Shown: piece by piece, positions 1 through 12,380 of the stretch
Layout of the letters: each line of letters starts with the position of its first letter
Numbering within the stretch: the first letter of the stretch is position 1
From: Symbiodinium microadriaticum
Lineage: Eukaryota; Sar; Dinophyceae; Suessiales; Symbiodiniaceae
Length of the DNA stretch: 64,000 nt
Assembly: GCA_001939145.1 (NCBI GenBank)
Contig: LSRX01000130.1
Coordinates: forward strand, 570,199 to 634,198
Direction of reading: 5' to 3'
The notes under the pieces: model-generated
The model's database searches: none
Told to the model about the DNA's origin: nothing
The model's input: the letters and a program-made list of their open reading frames with translations, nothing else
Position numbers and translations under genes: made by a program

Positions 1-55
1 GAAGCCACAACAACAATCCTTTTCCACAGGCTTGAACTGAGCACAACAACAATCC

Positions 56-112
56 TAAACCCTGAACCCTAAACCCTAAACCCAAACCCTATAGGGTTTA
101 GGGTTTGGGGCT
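56..112. repeat. Head-to-head interstitial telomere-like repeats
   Basis: CCCTAAACCCTAAACCC runs into TATAGGGTTTAGGGTTTGGGG, so the two orientations meet at 91-93. It lies near the window edge but ordinary sequence continues on both sides, so it is not a chromosome end. Confidence 0.8.
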
Positions 113-283
113 GAACTCGGAACCCTGCTGCGAGGTGCTGCAGCAGTTGGTGCCACCAGCCGATCAGCTGCATCCCCCACAATCCACTGCGCAAGCCCAC
201 TGCGTAGTACAGCCAGAGAGTCCGCGCCAGATCTGATCGTGACGATGATTTTCGTTGAGTTAGGGTTCAAGAGTCTACCCAAA

Positions 284-364
284 GCCCCCTAAGTAGTTCC
301 TTCTTTATGGTTCATATTTAGACTCCTATAAGGTAATCCCAAAAAGGAACTACTTAGGGGCCTA
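284..364. mobile_element. MITE-like inverted-repeat element, family A, copy 1
   Basis: About 81 nt with terminal inverted repeats GCCCCCTAAGTAGTTCCTT and AAGGAACTACTTAGGGGCC. The interior reads TTTAGACTCCTATAAGGTAATCCC. Two further copies lie at 40149-40285 and 59604-59687, in different sequence contexts. Confidence 0.85.
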
Positions 365-2017
365 CGAGCAGCCTTCAACAGAGAAGCGAGGTTGGGCAAG
401 CACAGGTTGACACGGCATGGACAGCCGAGCCCGGTCTGCATCCTACGACTTTGTCGGTTGCAAACCGTAGGCCCATACCGTAGTTCCAGGAGCTTTTTCA
501 AACACCAAGTGTCCGGCACCAGCATGCCGGCACGCGTCACACCCTGCCAGGCCCCCCAAATGTGGAAACAACAAAGGCTCTCGGGTCCCGGGCTCCTACC
601 CCACCCTCTGCCCGGCCCCTGATTGGGGGGTGAAGCACTCCCCCCCNNNNNNNNACCCCCATGGTACCCCACCCCTGCCCTGTGCGGAAAGCGGCAATCT
701 GCGCAGTTTTTTCCACATCAGACATGAATAATATACAATGCTTGATTATGAGGGTTGTATATCCTTTTGATGGTACTCACAATGGAGATGACGACATCAA
801 TGATGATGCTGCGCATGATGTCAAAGATGATCCGATTGTCGAGTCACATGGCCGTCTAGAGCAGCACAACATCATGAGCAGTATCACCGGTGCCACAGCA
901 AGAAGGAAGATTAAGAGTGAGCGTAACAGTAGTTGACTCACTAATCGTGACAAAAGCACCTTGTGTTACACGTGTTGCGTACTCCCCTTCAAGCCAAAAG
1001 CCTCAGCTAAGGGGGGTGCAGACCCCACCACAACACCGAAACCACAGGGGCGGGGGATGCGACGGGGAAGGGTGTGGCAGCCCTGCATCATATATGGGTG
1101 TTTTCCGGCCGCCTGTGTAACGGCTTGGGCCTTGAGCTTGCATGTTGGGTGGTTGGGTGGCTTGGTTTTGGCCTTCCTCCAATGGCTGTGCATGTGATCA
1201 TCCGTTCTTGAGCTTCGCCCCTGCCCCCACTCTCTCTGGAACAGGGGCCCTCCACATCCCTCCACACAGGCGCCCAAGGAGGGGGCACAGAACGCACAGA
1301 CACAGACACATCCATCTATGCATCCTTCATGTTGGTGATTGAGATGTATGTAACACAAAGTCGCGGGAAGGTCTAGGTAAAGTTTCTTGGCTGTTGTAGC
1401 CATGGAGGCTTGAATTTAACATGAACGGGGAACCTCAAACGTACGCCTGCCATTCAGTCGACTGCCTGCCGGTGGCCAGAAGAGGCCGCAGCGAACAGCC
1501 AGGCTGGGAAAGAACAAAGATCCTGCACAGAGATTGGAATTTTTGGCCAGAGTTTAGAGTACAGCGTCATAGTGAAACTACAGTTCACTTTCATGCAGCA
1601 TGCACCGACGATGCCTTGTGAACCAGGCGATGCTTGGAAGCTTAAAAGAGGATCGCCTCCTTGGGGGGGTTGGCGCTTCCCTTGTGGAGCGGGAGCCTGT
1701 CAACCCCTCCACCGTACAAGCTCTAAGCTTAACATCCCTATTCCCTAAACATCCCTAAACCCTATAAGGCTTACATTCTGAACCGCATGATCAACAAAAG
1801 CAGCACCTTCTAGCCTGAGCCCCCAAAGAGGACGATCCACACTAAGAGTCCCAACAAGGACCCTATCCCTACACCCCAAAGAGGAGGATCCATACAAAGA
1901 GTCCTAACAAGGACCTTTATCCCTACACCCCTGGCCACCTCCGCCGGGGATCCGCCAGAAGCCGAGCCAGGTCCCTTTCCACCTCATCCTTCGCGGAGAC
2001 CTGTCGGAAAGAGGGCG

Positions 2018-2069
2018 TTTAGGGTTTATAGGGCTTTAGGGTTTTAGGGTTTAGGGGTTTAGGGTTTCG
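2018..2069 (+). repeat. TTTAGGG-type repeat cluster
   Basis: Degenerate TTTAGGG units with TTATAGGG and TTTTAGGG variants. A second short block is at 2318-2340. Confidence 0.75.
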
Positions 2070-4882
2070 GAAATGCGGTTTAGGGCCGCGGTGATACCCA
2101 GAAACTCCAATCTCTCTGAACTCCCATCAGCATTATTGCCACCATGATGACCATCCGCAGAGGATAAGATCCTCAGCTCCCCACGCGCAAAACCCTACCC
2201 CTCGGCCTTGCTGCTGAAGGTGCCCTGCGGAGCAGACAAGAGCGGAGGTCGCAGCATTCCTTGCAAGATGCGGAGATTCAGGTTTAGGGCTCCCGGGCTA
2301 TTTTTAGGATTTCAATATTGTAGGGTTTAGGGTTTAGGGCGAAGTGCCAGCAAACTGGCTGAACATCTCGAGGTCTTCACGGTTAAAGGCTAATTTTGCG
2401 GTCATCTGGTTTAGGGTTCAGTGGCGGTTCCTCCCAATCCGTGCCAAGCGGGATCGTTTGGTAGGACCTCATACTGTCCGTACTTATGTGGAAGGTCTCT
2501 TTATTTCGACACGGAAGCAATCCCAAATAAACAGCACCCTATACAATGACCCAAAACCGCACAAGCCGACTGTTGAAGGTGTCCAGCCTTTTTAGGAACA
2601 GCGAAGTATGTGCACTTCTCACAACGTCTTGGACAATTGCGAACCTCAGTATGTAGCCAAGCAAAAAAACAGCAAGAGGCTGTAGCGAATCAACCAATCT
2701 TGGCAATCGCTGTGCAGAGCACTACCGAGAGCGTTTACCAGCTAGAGGATGTGCAGTTACTCAGCTACGCATTCACATGACTCATTAGGTCGCTCCACGC
2801 AACCTCCCCATAAGCCAAAACAAGACAGTTCAAGCGATCGCATTACTTGCAGACTACCACTTGGAGCGAACAGGCTGGGAGTGTTGTCAACGTTGGTCCT
2901 AAGCCGTATAGACTCTAAATTAACTACTACAGACTACAGCCGTGATGTAAGATGACCAAAGAACCGTGACAAAGCCCCAGAAGCTGCATATGCCTCACAC
3001 AGCATCCTGCCGAACCCAATTTCTATCAAAGACTTTAGTCAACGGCAAGATCCGCATCTTCAAAGCTTCGAAACCTCATGATGACCGTTTATCGCAACCT
3101 CTGTTGAACTCCCCCACCAGCACCGCAAAAATGGTGGAGACAAGGTAAGTGAGGCTCCAGAAATGTGGGCGAGGCAGCCGTCTGGAAGCGGATGATCCCC
3201 TTCCTTGGGCCACGATTTTGACATGCACACTCGCACAAGGCAGGCAAGGATCGGGGCTCGAGGTTTAGGGTTTAGGAACATGCGGGATTGAACAAACACA
3301 GCAAGCTAAACTAAAATTCTCGAGCCTGTAACCCCGAACATCTCCACCCAGCTTCCAGCTTTGGCTCCATCTCCTTGTTGAACGTGTCGTCTTTTCTCTC
3401 TGGTGCCTAGGGTGTGAAGGTTGAGGGTCCTCAGGAATGCGCCCCAAAAGCTTCAACGAACCTTCTTTCAGAAAGTATCTTAACGCCAGTTTCTGGATAG
3501 CTTATTTATTCTTATACGTCTGGCTTTGGGCCATTTGTTGAAACCAATCCCAGACTTGACGAAACCACCGCATTGCCATGTTACAAGCCCTGAAACCAAA
3601 ACCGAAAATCCTACACTTACACCCTATTTATTACATACCAGAATTCAGACATCCGTCGGTGACCTCTGTATGGCTCGCTGCCTCGTCGAGCTCCACGGCT
3701 TCCTCCATCTCACCGTCGTTGCTGACGGATCGGCCTACTCTGGGCGAGGGTTTTTGGTCTACTTACATCAAAACTCCACAAGAGAAAGCCACAGGCCGGA
3801 AACATGTAGTTCTCGCAGGGTTGGGTTGTACATGTTGGAGTTTACAAACACGAAACTAAACCTAACCTATGGGGATAGGATTTAAGGTTCTCACTCTCAG
3901 AGTTACTAAACCCTAATTAAATCAAACCCTTAGCCCTAAACCCGGGAGTGACCACCAGGGAAATTCCTCTGCGGCTCACGGAGATGCGCACAAAGGCCCC
4001 TGGAATTACTGCAGGCTGAAGCTTTGGCTTCTCTTATGGACTTCTCGCCTTACCTGAATATAGGATTTCGGGTTTAGGGCTGCAAAGTGATGTATCTGTC
4101 AAGTTCGAGGGCATGGAGCTCGCTGAAGACTGAGGGTTCGGATTTTGTGTCCGGCCCCACCTAAATGGAGCCACGGATCGGGAAGGCTTGAGATCGCTCG
4201 TCTCCGAAGACTGATGTTCAGCACTACGTGCCTTCTTAAACCGCATGCCCCTAAACCCCGAACTCCGCAACATGATAAAGGCTGGGCTATATATTCCAGA
4301 TTAGGCCTCGGAGAAAGTGAGCGTGCCACCCGCAAACTCAAGGTGGCTTCCACAGGAAATTGTATACGAAATCCGAAAGGCAACCCGCAAATGGCTACCC
4401 GAGTTTCGGGTATTTTGTGGAAGCAGAAGTCTCCAACTTCCGCAAAGGTGCATGCTTCATGGAGCCGCACAGACGTGAATTCGTGAAATGTGAGAGTTGA
4501 TGAGGCCTACGTCATCTTCGGGGTTTCAAGACGTTTACCGCAGGCTCATCACCAAGCTCTCTTCAAGGCCAGGAAAATTTGGAGCTCCGACAAATCCAGC
4601 AGTGGACATAGAGTTGGGGCTTAAGTAGGGTTTCGGAGCATCTCCCACTGCCAGACAAGGAAGGTTCCCCGCGAGGTTGTTTGCAGCCTTCACGACCGGC
4701 GAAGCTACAAGACTACAAGCACCCCTCAGACAGAAGATTCCCTCGCCTAGCCTCGAGCGCTCGGACCATGGGCGGTTTGCATACTTTGAGTAAAAATGCA
4801 TGTCTATGTGTGTGGGCTGATGTTACCTGTGAAGACGTATTGACCGAGTGCTTGATGCAATACATTAAGGGCTCCGACATGC

Positions 4883-6874
4883 TCAGGCGTCTGGCGGAGC
4901 TGGACTGCCCTCGTTAGCAGTCATAGGATGCACCTTGTCAAGAGCAACTCCAGTCGTCGATACGAACGTGTTGATCTCGATGCTGTAGGCTTTGGACGGC
5001 GAGTGCTTTACCGCATCGAGGCCGGCATCTTGGTCAGCGTCGGAGACCCGGAGGAAGCCGCTAAAACGTAGCGGCAGGAAGATCAGGGCCGTCCAGAAGC
5101 CTGACCAAATGGTGATCATGACGATCTCCAAAAGGTTTGCTGCGAGGCCTTCTCCATTGGCACCCGCCAGGCAGCCGCTGTCGCCGGAAACACATCCGAA
5201 GCCGCTCCACCCATGATGGAAGTCGAAGCCCTCGCCCCAATCGAAGAGCGCTGCGGCCAAGACACCCCATGCACCGCAGGCGCCGTGCACTGCGAAGGCG
5301 TCGATGGGGTCGTCCACCTTCATCAGCTTCAACAGCGAAGACGCTCCCTGATAGACCAAGCCGCCCATGATTGCAATGCCGAAGGCACTGCCGCATTCCA
5401 CGTTGCCGCATGGAGCTGTGATGGACACCAAGCCTGCGAGGATGCCGTTGCAGAAGCCGCCGATGTCGTATTTCCCACGAGTCATGCCCAGGCGCAGCAA
5501 GAAGACAACGATGCCACCCGTCGCAGCAGCGATGGTGGTGTTCATAGCCACCTGCGCAGCCATAAAGCCCTGTGCAGCATCGTTCATGCCCAATGTGGAG
5601 CCACAGTTGAAGCCGTACCAGCCGAACCACAGAATGAAGGTGCCCATGGTGATCAGGGGGAGGCTGTGGGGTGCAAACTCATCTGGATATTGGAAGCGCC
5701 CCGCGCGCGGTCCCGCAATGATGGCACCCATCAGGGCGCCCACACCACCGGTCATGTGCACAACACCGCTGCCGGCAAAGTCCATAAAGCCTCATAGAAC
5801 ATTTGCGAACAATTTAGGGGCAGCATTGCTCAACCCTGACAAAAGAAAGCAAAACTCGTACAAGCACAAGACCATGAAGCCCACGCTGTTGAGTGACGCA
5901 AGCCATCCATATCCCCAGGTCCATGCCACAATGACCGGGTAGACGAAGGCGGTCATGGCGAAGGAGTAGAGGCAGTAGCCACCGAAGTTCACTCGCTCGG
6001 CCACGCCGCCGCTCACAATGGTGGAAGCTGCGGAGCAGAAGGCCTAGCTGCTTCACCAGTAATCTATCAAATCTGTCAGTATAGCCCCTTGAAGACGGAT
6101 GAAAAAAAGGGGTATTGCAATTTATCCATTCTCAAGAATGAGGTATACTGGGCAACCTAGAGGCCCACTGGAAGAACCAGTTGAGCATGCCTGTTGTGGG
6201 TTCAAACTTGCCATCGCCGGCATAGTTGACAAAGCCCATGCCGAACCACTGCTCAGTACCTTCGTGGCTGAGTACCCTGGCCAAAAAAAGGTTCGGCCAA
6301 AAAAAGGTTAACCTTTTATATTATGGTAGGATTTTATAAGCCCAAAAAGGTTAAAGGCTACCTACTCAGCTACTAAGGCTACTAAGGTACCCATGAACCC
6401 ATTGTCCAAAAACCCGTCGGCATTCATCGGCCCGCCGTAGGCAATGGCCCATCCGGAGATCCACCAACCAATGGTCCCGATGCAGACATCAGTGAGGTTC
6501 TTGAGCAGGATGTTCTGCACATTCTTGGCACGGCAGCATCCAGACTCCACCAATGCGAAGCCAGCCTGCATGAACATCACCATTGCTCCGCAAATTATAA
6601 GCCAGATGTGATCCAGGTTGCTCTTGACCGCTTCGATGTCCGTGTAAGCACGAGTTGAGTTCGAGATCATTCCATGGATACTGGGCTCGAGAGCAAGACG
6701 ACGCTCCTGGAGTTGACGCTCCTGCATCTCTTGGGCCCGGGCGGTCAAGACCTCCTGCTGCTGCTGCAGGAGACGCTCCAAAGCTTCCACGCGCTGCCGC
6801 AAGCTTTCGTCACCCTGAGCTACTGCACCTGGATGGGGGGGAGATGTGGGGAGATGCTTAATCAGATTCCTCAT
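4883..6874 (-). CDS. Ammonium transporter (AMT/Mep/Rh family), four coding exons
   Basis: Membrane channel-like transporter that moves ammonium into the cell. Coding exons are 6391-6874, 6165-6259, 5881-6043 and 4883-5790. Their lengths (484, 95, 163, 908) sum to 1650, exactly 550 codons with the stop, which supports all six splice sites. Exon 1 has the first AMT helix (NLDHIWLIICGAMVMFMQAG, then FALVESG). Exon 2 has EQWFGMGFVNYAGDG. Exon 3 has STIVSGGVAERVNFGGY. Exon 4 has the two pore histidines in VVHMTGGVGALMG and AVHGACGAWG, plus LWFGWYGFNCGST. The ATG at 6874 is the first in frame after an upstream stop. It adds about 65 residues before the first helix, including a Gln/Glu-rich coiled-coil stretch. 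A separate ATG at about 6946 opens a short hydrophobic peptide (MMRLLCIAAVVAG) in another frame, so an alternative spliced start with a signal peptide is possible. The C-terminal tail is hydrophilic. Family assignment is firm; substrate preference is inferred from the family. Confidence 0.93.
5791..5880 (-). other. AMT intron 3, GC-AG with a long direct repeat at the junctions
   Basis: 90 nt. The donor side reads GG|GCTTCATGG and the acceptor side AG|GCTTTATGG, so a nearly identical 9-nt direct repeat spans the two sites. Splicing gives NSVGFM-DFAGSGVVHM in frame. A GT donor 7 nt downstream (ATG|GTCTTG) would need an acceptor inside GCTTTATG|GAC that lacks AG, so GC-AG is preferred. Confidence 0.75.
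6044..6164 (-). other. AMT intron 2, GC-AG
   Basis: 121 nt. It begins GCCTCTAGG and ends GCAGCTAG on the minus strand. GGCCT is shared by both junctions, so the cut could slide by a few bases, but no position gives a GT donor. Removing it joins EPTTGMLNWFFQW to AFCSAASTIVSGG, the expected AMT sequence. The ends are weakly inverted-repeat (GGCCTCTAGG.. against GGCCTAGCTG..). Confidence 0.8.
6260..6390 (-). other. AMT intron 1: introner-like element with TIRs and a direct repeat at the splice sites
   Basis: 131 nt, GT-AG. GGTAC occurs at both exon junctions like a target-site duplication. The two ends form a terminal inverted repeat: the 5' end reads GTACCTTAGTAGC with GCTGAGTAGG nearby, and the reverse complement of the 3' end reads GTACCTTCGTGGCTGAGTAC. 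The interior holds paired AACCTTTTT/AAAAAGGTT blocks. This is the anatomy of a DNA-transposon-derived introner that supplies its own splice sites. Frame arithmetic across the gene confirms its removal. Confidence 0.75.
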
Positions 6875-7017
6875 GTCAGCTGCGTTCGTAACCTTAGAAA
6901 GAATTCCCACCTGCCACAACTGCGGCGATGCATAGGAGGCGCATCATGACTTGTTGAAGAGTTGCACGGAGCCGGCGCACACGTTGTCTACGAACCTTCC
7001 TGCTGGAGCCCAAATGG
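6875..7017 (-). other. Probable 5' UTR part of AMT exon 1
   Basis: On the minus strand a pyrimidine-rich stretch ending in CCCTCAG lies just before 7017, a plausible 3' splice site. The exon would run on into the AMT coding start at 6874. It contains a small out-of-frame ATG peptide (MMRLLCIAAVVAGGNSF, then stop), which could be an upstream ORF or a signal-peptide start joined by splicing not seen here. Confidence 0.4.
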
Positions 7018-7493
7018 CTGAGGGCGAAACAAGGGAGTGTTAGAGATCTGTATGTGTATATGGATGCCTAATTAACAGGCACTGAAAATAGGGAGCGTCC
7101 CATTCCAAGAGAACCCCTGCATTCTTTCCAGCAACATATCTTCCATGCGAGCGAGCAGAGGCATCCATAGCCAATACTGCAAATGACATTCCAACCATGG
7201 CAAGACCGTTCACCAACAAAGCAAACCGAATTCGCTCAGCTCTGGGGTCTCGCCGTCTGCAGCACAGCTCGTTTGTGCCAAGAGACCGAGAAGGATTCAG
7301 CGTGACTTGTGTTGAATGTACACCCAGCGAGGTAAAGAATCGTTAGGCCTTACTCCCCTCTCTTTCGGACCCTGGGGGCTCTGTATACTTCCACCATCCC
7401 TAGACTCCCACAAAAGGATGCGTCCCACAAGCCAGCCCTAAGCCATGTGTTAAAAAACAAGAAACTTATGTCGTGTGTACTTGCATAAGTATT

Positions 7494-7553
7494 CACATAC
7501 ATACATACATACATACATACATACATACATACATCCATACATCCATACATACA
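7494..7553. repeat. (ACAT)n microsatellite
   Basis: About 60 nt of ACAT/CATAC units with two ATCC variants at the right end. Confidence 0.9.
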
Positions 7554-7910
7554 TAAAGGACCCACCGAGACCCCGCCTCGGTTCACCCGCGCGTGGAGGT
7601 AGGCAGCCACGTATCGCCTCAGTTCGCTGCTCGCCGCGCGACATCGGGCCGTGGACTTCATGGCCACAGCGTCGAAGACAGCTCTCCTTCAAAGTTGCTT
7701 GGGTTTTTCCTCACACGTAATTATGGACGCATAATTATACTCATGTGTGTGTGTGTGTGTTACATCTAGGTGGGTGCATGTGCAGGTGAAGGTATGTTCA
7801 TGCATACAGGTATTTATGGTGTGTATATGGTATATAGTATATACAGTATACCAGTATACATAAACATATGCACTTACATGTACATCTACATCTACATCTA
7901 CATATCTATA

Positions 7911-8205
7911 CACATATATTTAATTGTATACAAATATATGATTTTGATATATATATATATATAGATATATAACATATACATATAGATATATACATACACA
8001 TACATCCATCCATCCACACATACATCCATCCATTCATTCATCCATTCATACGTACATACACATATATTTAATTGTATACAAATATATGATTTTGATATAT
8101 ATATATATAGATATATAACATATACATATAGATATATACATACACATACATCCATCCATCCACACATACATCCATCCATTCATTCATCCATTCATACGTA
8201 CATAC
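7911..8205. repeat. 148-bp tandem duplication in AT-rich microsatellite DNA
   Basis: The block beginning CACATATATTTAATTGTATA at 7911 is repeated from 8059, almost identical, including ATCCATCCATCC and ATTCATTCATCC runs. The copies differ mainly in the length of the TA run. Confidence 0.9.
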
Positions 8206-8395
8206 ACACATACATACGGTCACTGTGTCGAGATCCAATACCCAAGGTTTAGAAATCTGGTGTTGCAGCAGCCTTTTTTTTGCAAAGGCTGCGGGGAGTT
8301 TGTGCATTTTTTGCGGGGGCCGCAGTGTTGCGGAAGGTGCTTAGATGGTCTCTCAGAATCCCCAAGTCCTAAATCCTCAGGCCCCAAAGTGATAT

Positions 8396-8495
8396 AGGGG
8401 CCTTGATAATTAGAATAGGGCTGCAGGGTATAAATATTATACTGTAATACAATTACAAAGAACTCCCAAATCCTATTCTCTTATTAAGGCCCCTA
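8396..8495. mobile_element. MITE-like element, family C, copy 1
   Basis: GGGGCCTTGATAATTAGAATAGG at one end and CCTATTCTCTTATTAAGGCCCC at the other, with an AT-rich middle. Related copies at 21341-21432, 35066-35166 and 40619-40722. Confidence 0.75.
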
Positions 8496-11400
8496 CATTA
8501 AGCTCAGGCTGATCCCGCCTGATGCTCGCGACCTCCAACAGCTCTGTGACCGCTCGCTGGCTTTCGGCGTGCCGGGGGGAGGGCTCCGGTGACGAACTGG
8601 TCCTCCGATGCTCTCCGGCTGATTGACACTCGCACTCGGACGAAACCAGGCAAGGTCTGCAAACGATTTTTGGGGCTTTTTGGGCTCAGGGACTATGATT
8701 TAGAATGGCTTGGGGCTCTCTTGTTCTTGTCGCTGGCTGCAAGGCTGCAAGGAGAACGTCGTGAGTTGAGGATTGGTTTGGTCTTGGCGTCTTGGAGTTT
8801 AGGCCTAGGCTTGCCGACGTCTTTGTATTGCTTCGGGCTAAACCCTAAACCCTATTGAAGACCCCTTTTGCAGCAGGCTTCTAACTTCTAACTGCCGTCG
8901 CTGTGAAGCAGTGCACCACTCATGACTGCGCAACCCCGCACAACGTGTGAGTTGAACTCGCAGAAATGAGAGCGCCAACTAAGGGGAATTCCGAGTCTGT
9001 CTTCGGAAGCTCAGCTCATCATCTGTGTCTTGAGATCCCTCACCTTTTCGTAAGTAAAGGTGCTAAGCTCGTGCCTTTTCTTGGTCGGACATTATTCATA
9101 AGGAGCCCTTTTCAGGTAGGGTTTTATCGGATCCAGGTAGGGTAACCCCACAAACCCTAAACCCCCAAGACTCCTAAAGGGGCAGGGTTTTATAGGGTCC
9201 AGGTAGGGTTTGGGAAGCTTAGGCTTGGGGTTGTTGGTTTCCGGCTCCATGAGGAGTTTTAGGATGTAACATCTCAAAGGGAGTCCTTTGAGGCATCATG
9301 GTTCCTGTTCAGAGTTGAAACTGTTAAGGGTGAAAAATGGACAAGGACACCACGTTCTAGTTTCATGGGGCGGTGTCTCTATAAGGTTTGTGTTTGAGAC
9401 TCTCTCAACGTGCCAGAAGTGTTCTGTTTGAAGAGAATAGAGTATAGAGAAGAGGCCTTCAGTCTGCCTTTGTTTCCGGAAGTCTGAAACCCTAACCTGG
9501 TTCCTTGTTGGGGATATATTAAAAATGATCATTTTTAATCCTTATTAGGGTTTTATTATAACAAAAATGTAAAATTGTATCCAACAAGGACCCAGCAACC
9601 CTCAAGTGTCTAGAGTCTCGTTTACTTCCATGTACCTACCATGCCAACATCGGTTACGCCATCTCCTACAGGCTGAAATGAAAGCAGCCCGGACCGCTCA
9701 CACCATATACCATATGTTCAGGGCTTGGGGTTTATTTTGGGGTTTATTTAGGGTTTCGACACTTGGTACACTTCTCGATAGGGTTTAGGCTGTAGGGTTT
9801 AATTTAGGCGAGAGGTTGGAACCCTAGACACAGCACCGTGTGGACCTGTGGACCGTACAAGCCCCGAAACGATCGTGCCAAGGCGCATCTCTCCAGCCGT
9901 CGTCGGTGTCTCGGCTGCTTCTCCTCCACCCCATAATAATATACTATAGTAATGTAGAATAACTATATTATACACTTCTTTGCTTGCCCCATTTGGAGTA
10001 CTATCTAACCAGCCGTTGCTGCTTGAGACACTGCAAAAGCTTTCCTGCCCCAGGAACCAAACCACCGCAACCATAACCCGCAGGATCAGCACAGGCACCG
10101 CATTGCTCTTGCAGTCCTACATAGGAGTTAGGATTAGGAGGATCTTTTGGGAGATGGACCCTCTCAATAAGGTCCGTTTTCAAAGAGAGCCATAAGACGG
10201 GTTAAGAAGGTCCCCTTTAAGGGATCTTCCTAATGCGACCTAGGACTACAAATGAAAGTTTCAGACTCTCCCTTCGCACCAATCCATTCGTATCCGAAAG
10301 ATTCCACGATTGAACTCGTTCCGGCTTCCACCCAGGTCCGAATCTGCAGGCTTGGGCAAAGACTAGTTTGTTCTTTTACTAGTAGGAGTACTTTGTTTAT
10401 GCAGTTTATGTAGTCTTGGTTCCTTGCGGTTTTCGATATCTCGGCTATGCTCCTGACTGAACATCTGAATCTCTGAAGAAAACATCGCCCCAAGAAGCGC
10501 AGCCTACCAATCGACGCTCTCACGCTCGGGGAGCTGGTGGCGTTAGGGTGCGCAGGGATTCGGCATTCGGGACTCAAGTTTGGGCCTCAGGGTTTATAGG
10601 GTTTAGGGATGTGTTCCCTTTTTGTGTGGCCAATTGCCTAGGCCACATCTTCGCCGGTCGGCCGCCTCGGCCTGAGGAAGTTCGGGCACGTGTGATTCGT
10701 GTGATGCTGGTGTTTGTGCCAGTACACCTTCTCGCTATACTTGCTGTTTTCCCTTCACTCTTGCTCTACGCAGGACAGTATCAGCCATGCTCTGATTCAT
10801 TCCCCTTCATGCCCCCTACTTCAGACATTCCGCACTGGAAAGCTACCCTCATCAAACCAGTTCCCCGACACCCCAACTGGGGCTGCTCGATGTGCCGCGA
10901 TTCGAACCCTCAACTCCCAACCCGGAGGCCCAAGTAATTCGACCATCTTTGAGCCCAAAGACTGTAAGACCTCGAACTAAGAAACGTTCCATGAACAGAA
11001 TGAGGATCCCCAATCAGAGACTCCCAACCTGGAATTCATCTTCCTACACCGGGCATCTTCCCGAAGGCCTTGCCGACGGCAGGTCCTGGTGGAGAGCTGG
11101 ACCTGACTTTCGATTCTTCCCAAGTTTCCTAACATAAACCGGCAGGGGGGTGTCCTTGCGACAAGGATCCGACTGCTTCTAGTCTACATCCGGTTCGCTT
11201 GTTCCAAATAATTAGGTTTCATAAAAGTTCGACGAGCTTCGAATTCCGAGTGTTGTTGTTGAAGCCTCTTTCCGTGAATCAGTCTGGGGCCCATAGAATG
11301 CCCTTGCCCTACAAAAACCTCTACCAGATCCACGTTAGTTTTTGTGCCCAATAAGCCGTTGAGAACTAACTCTCTACGCCCAAAGGAAACGCCGCGGAAG

Positions 11401-11599
11401 AAAGCTCCTGGCTGCAGCCTTCGCCCTGCACCCCCTTCCCCCCCGCCCTCCACCGAAATCCTAAACCCTCAATCCTAATCCCGGAATACAAGAAACGGAG
11501 ACTATAGCTCCTTTTTGGAGTTACCAATTGTAGGAACCAAAACATAAGCCTGGTTAAACCAAATTACCATGGAGACTATAGCTAAGCCTTCGGTACCGC

Positions 11600-12016
11600 C
11601 CCCAAATAAATAAATATACATATTACATATATAAAATATATGTATATCTATATAGAGTTCTTCTAGTATCTAGTATTCTATCTATACATGTGTATACATA
11701 TATATATATATATACTCATATGATATGATATGATATATATATATATATATATGTGTGTGTGTATGTATATACTAAAACATGTTTATACTACGAATACCAT
11801 CTAACTCTTACAAAGCGGGCGCCTGAACCAAACAAAAATGCTTCGACTCCAAGCGGGCCTCGGCTCGTAGCCCGAGGCCAGGCCCCGGGTCGATAGGAAG
11901 TCCTGCGTTCAGGTTTTGTAGGGTTTAGGGTATAGGATATATATATATGTATATGTATATGTATATGTATTATATGTGTATGTAAGTATGATATATATAT
12001 ATATATATATATTATA
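11600..12016. repeat. AT-rich simple-sequence region
   Basis: (TA)n and TATG/TGTA runs at 11617-11770 and 11935-12011, separated by a G-rich stretch with one TTTAGGG word. Confidence 0.8.
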
Positions 12017-12300
12017 CGAGCTCAAGAACCACATATAAGCATGGACACACACACACACATATGTTTCATTCTACTTCTGCCTATATCTGCCATGTATATA
12101 CACATGCATGCACTACAGCAGCACGCATGTTTTATGTGTCTGTTTATGCTCATGCGTAGTCATATTTTTTGTCATATTGTAGAAGGTGTCTCTCTTGCTT
12201 CTTTTTTGGGCTGCGCTCTTCGATGAATGCCGCTCCTTGATCAGGTGACAAGTCGGCAAACTCTAGGTCCTCAAACGTATGCAACGAAGCCATGTGGGAC

Positions 12301-12380
12301 TTTTCGAAAATTAGGGATACCTTATTTTGGGGTCCTTATAATAGGCATCCTACTATTTAGGCTATTTTCGGAAACCCCCA
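12301..12380. mobile_element. MITE-like element, family D, copy 1
   Basis: TTTTCGAAAATTAGGGATACC ... CTATTTAGGCTATTTTCGGAAACCCC, inverted ends. Shares GGGGTCCTTATAATAGG and CCTACTATTTAG (inverted) with the copy at 39041-39144. Confidence 0.7.

Larger units (their letters stand above)
113..4882. other. No recognisable gene
   Basis: Apart from the MITE at 284-364 and telomere-like blocks at about 2018-2069 and 2318-2340, I see only short ORFs without family features. CCCTAAA words are scattered throughout. The 8-N gap at 647-654 lies between a G run and a C run. Confidence 0.6.

Noticed and set aside
1..112. True chromosome end at the window start
   Set aside because: Telomere-like units are few, occur in both orientations, and non-telomeric sequence lies on both sides.
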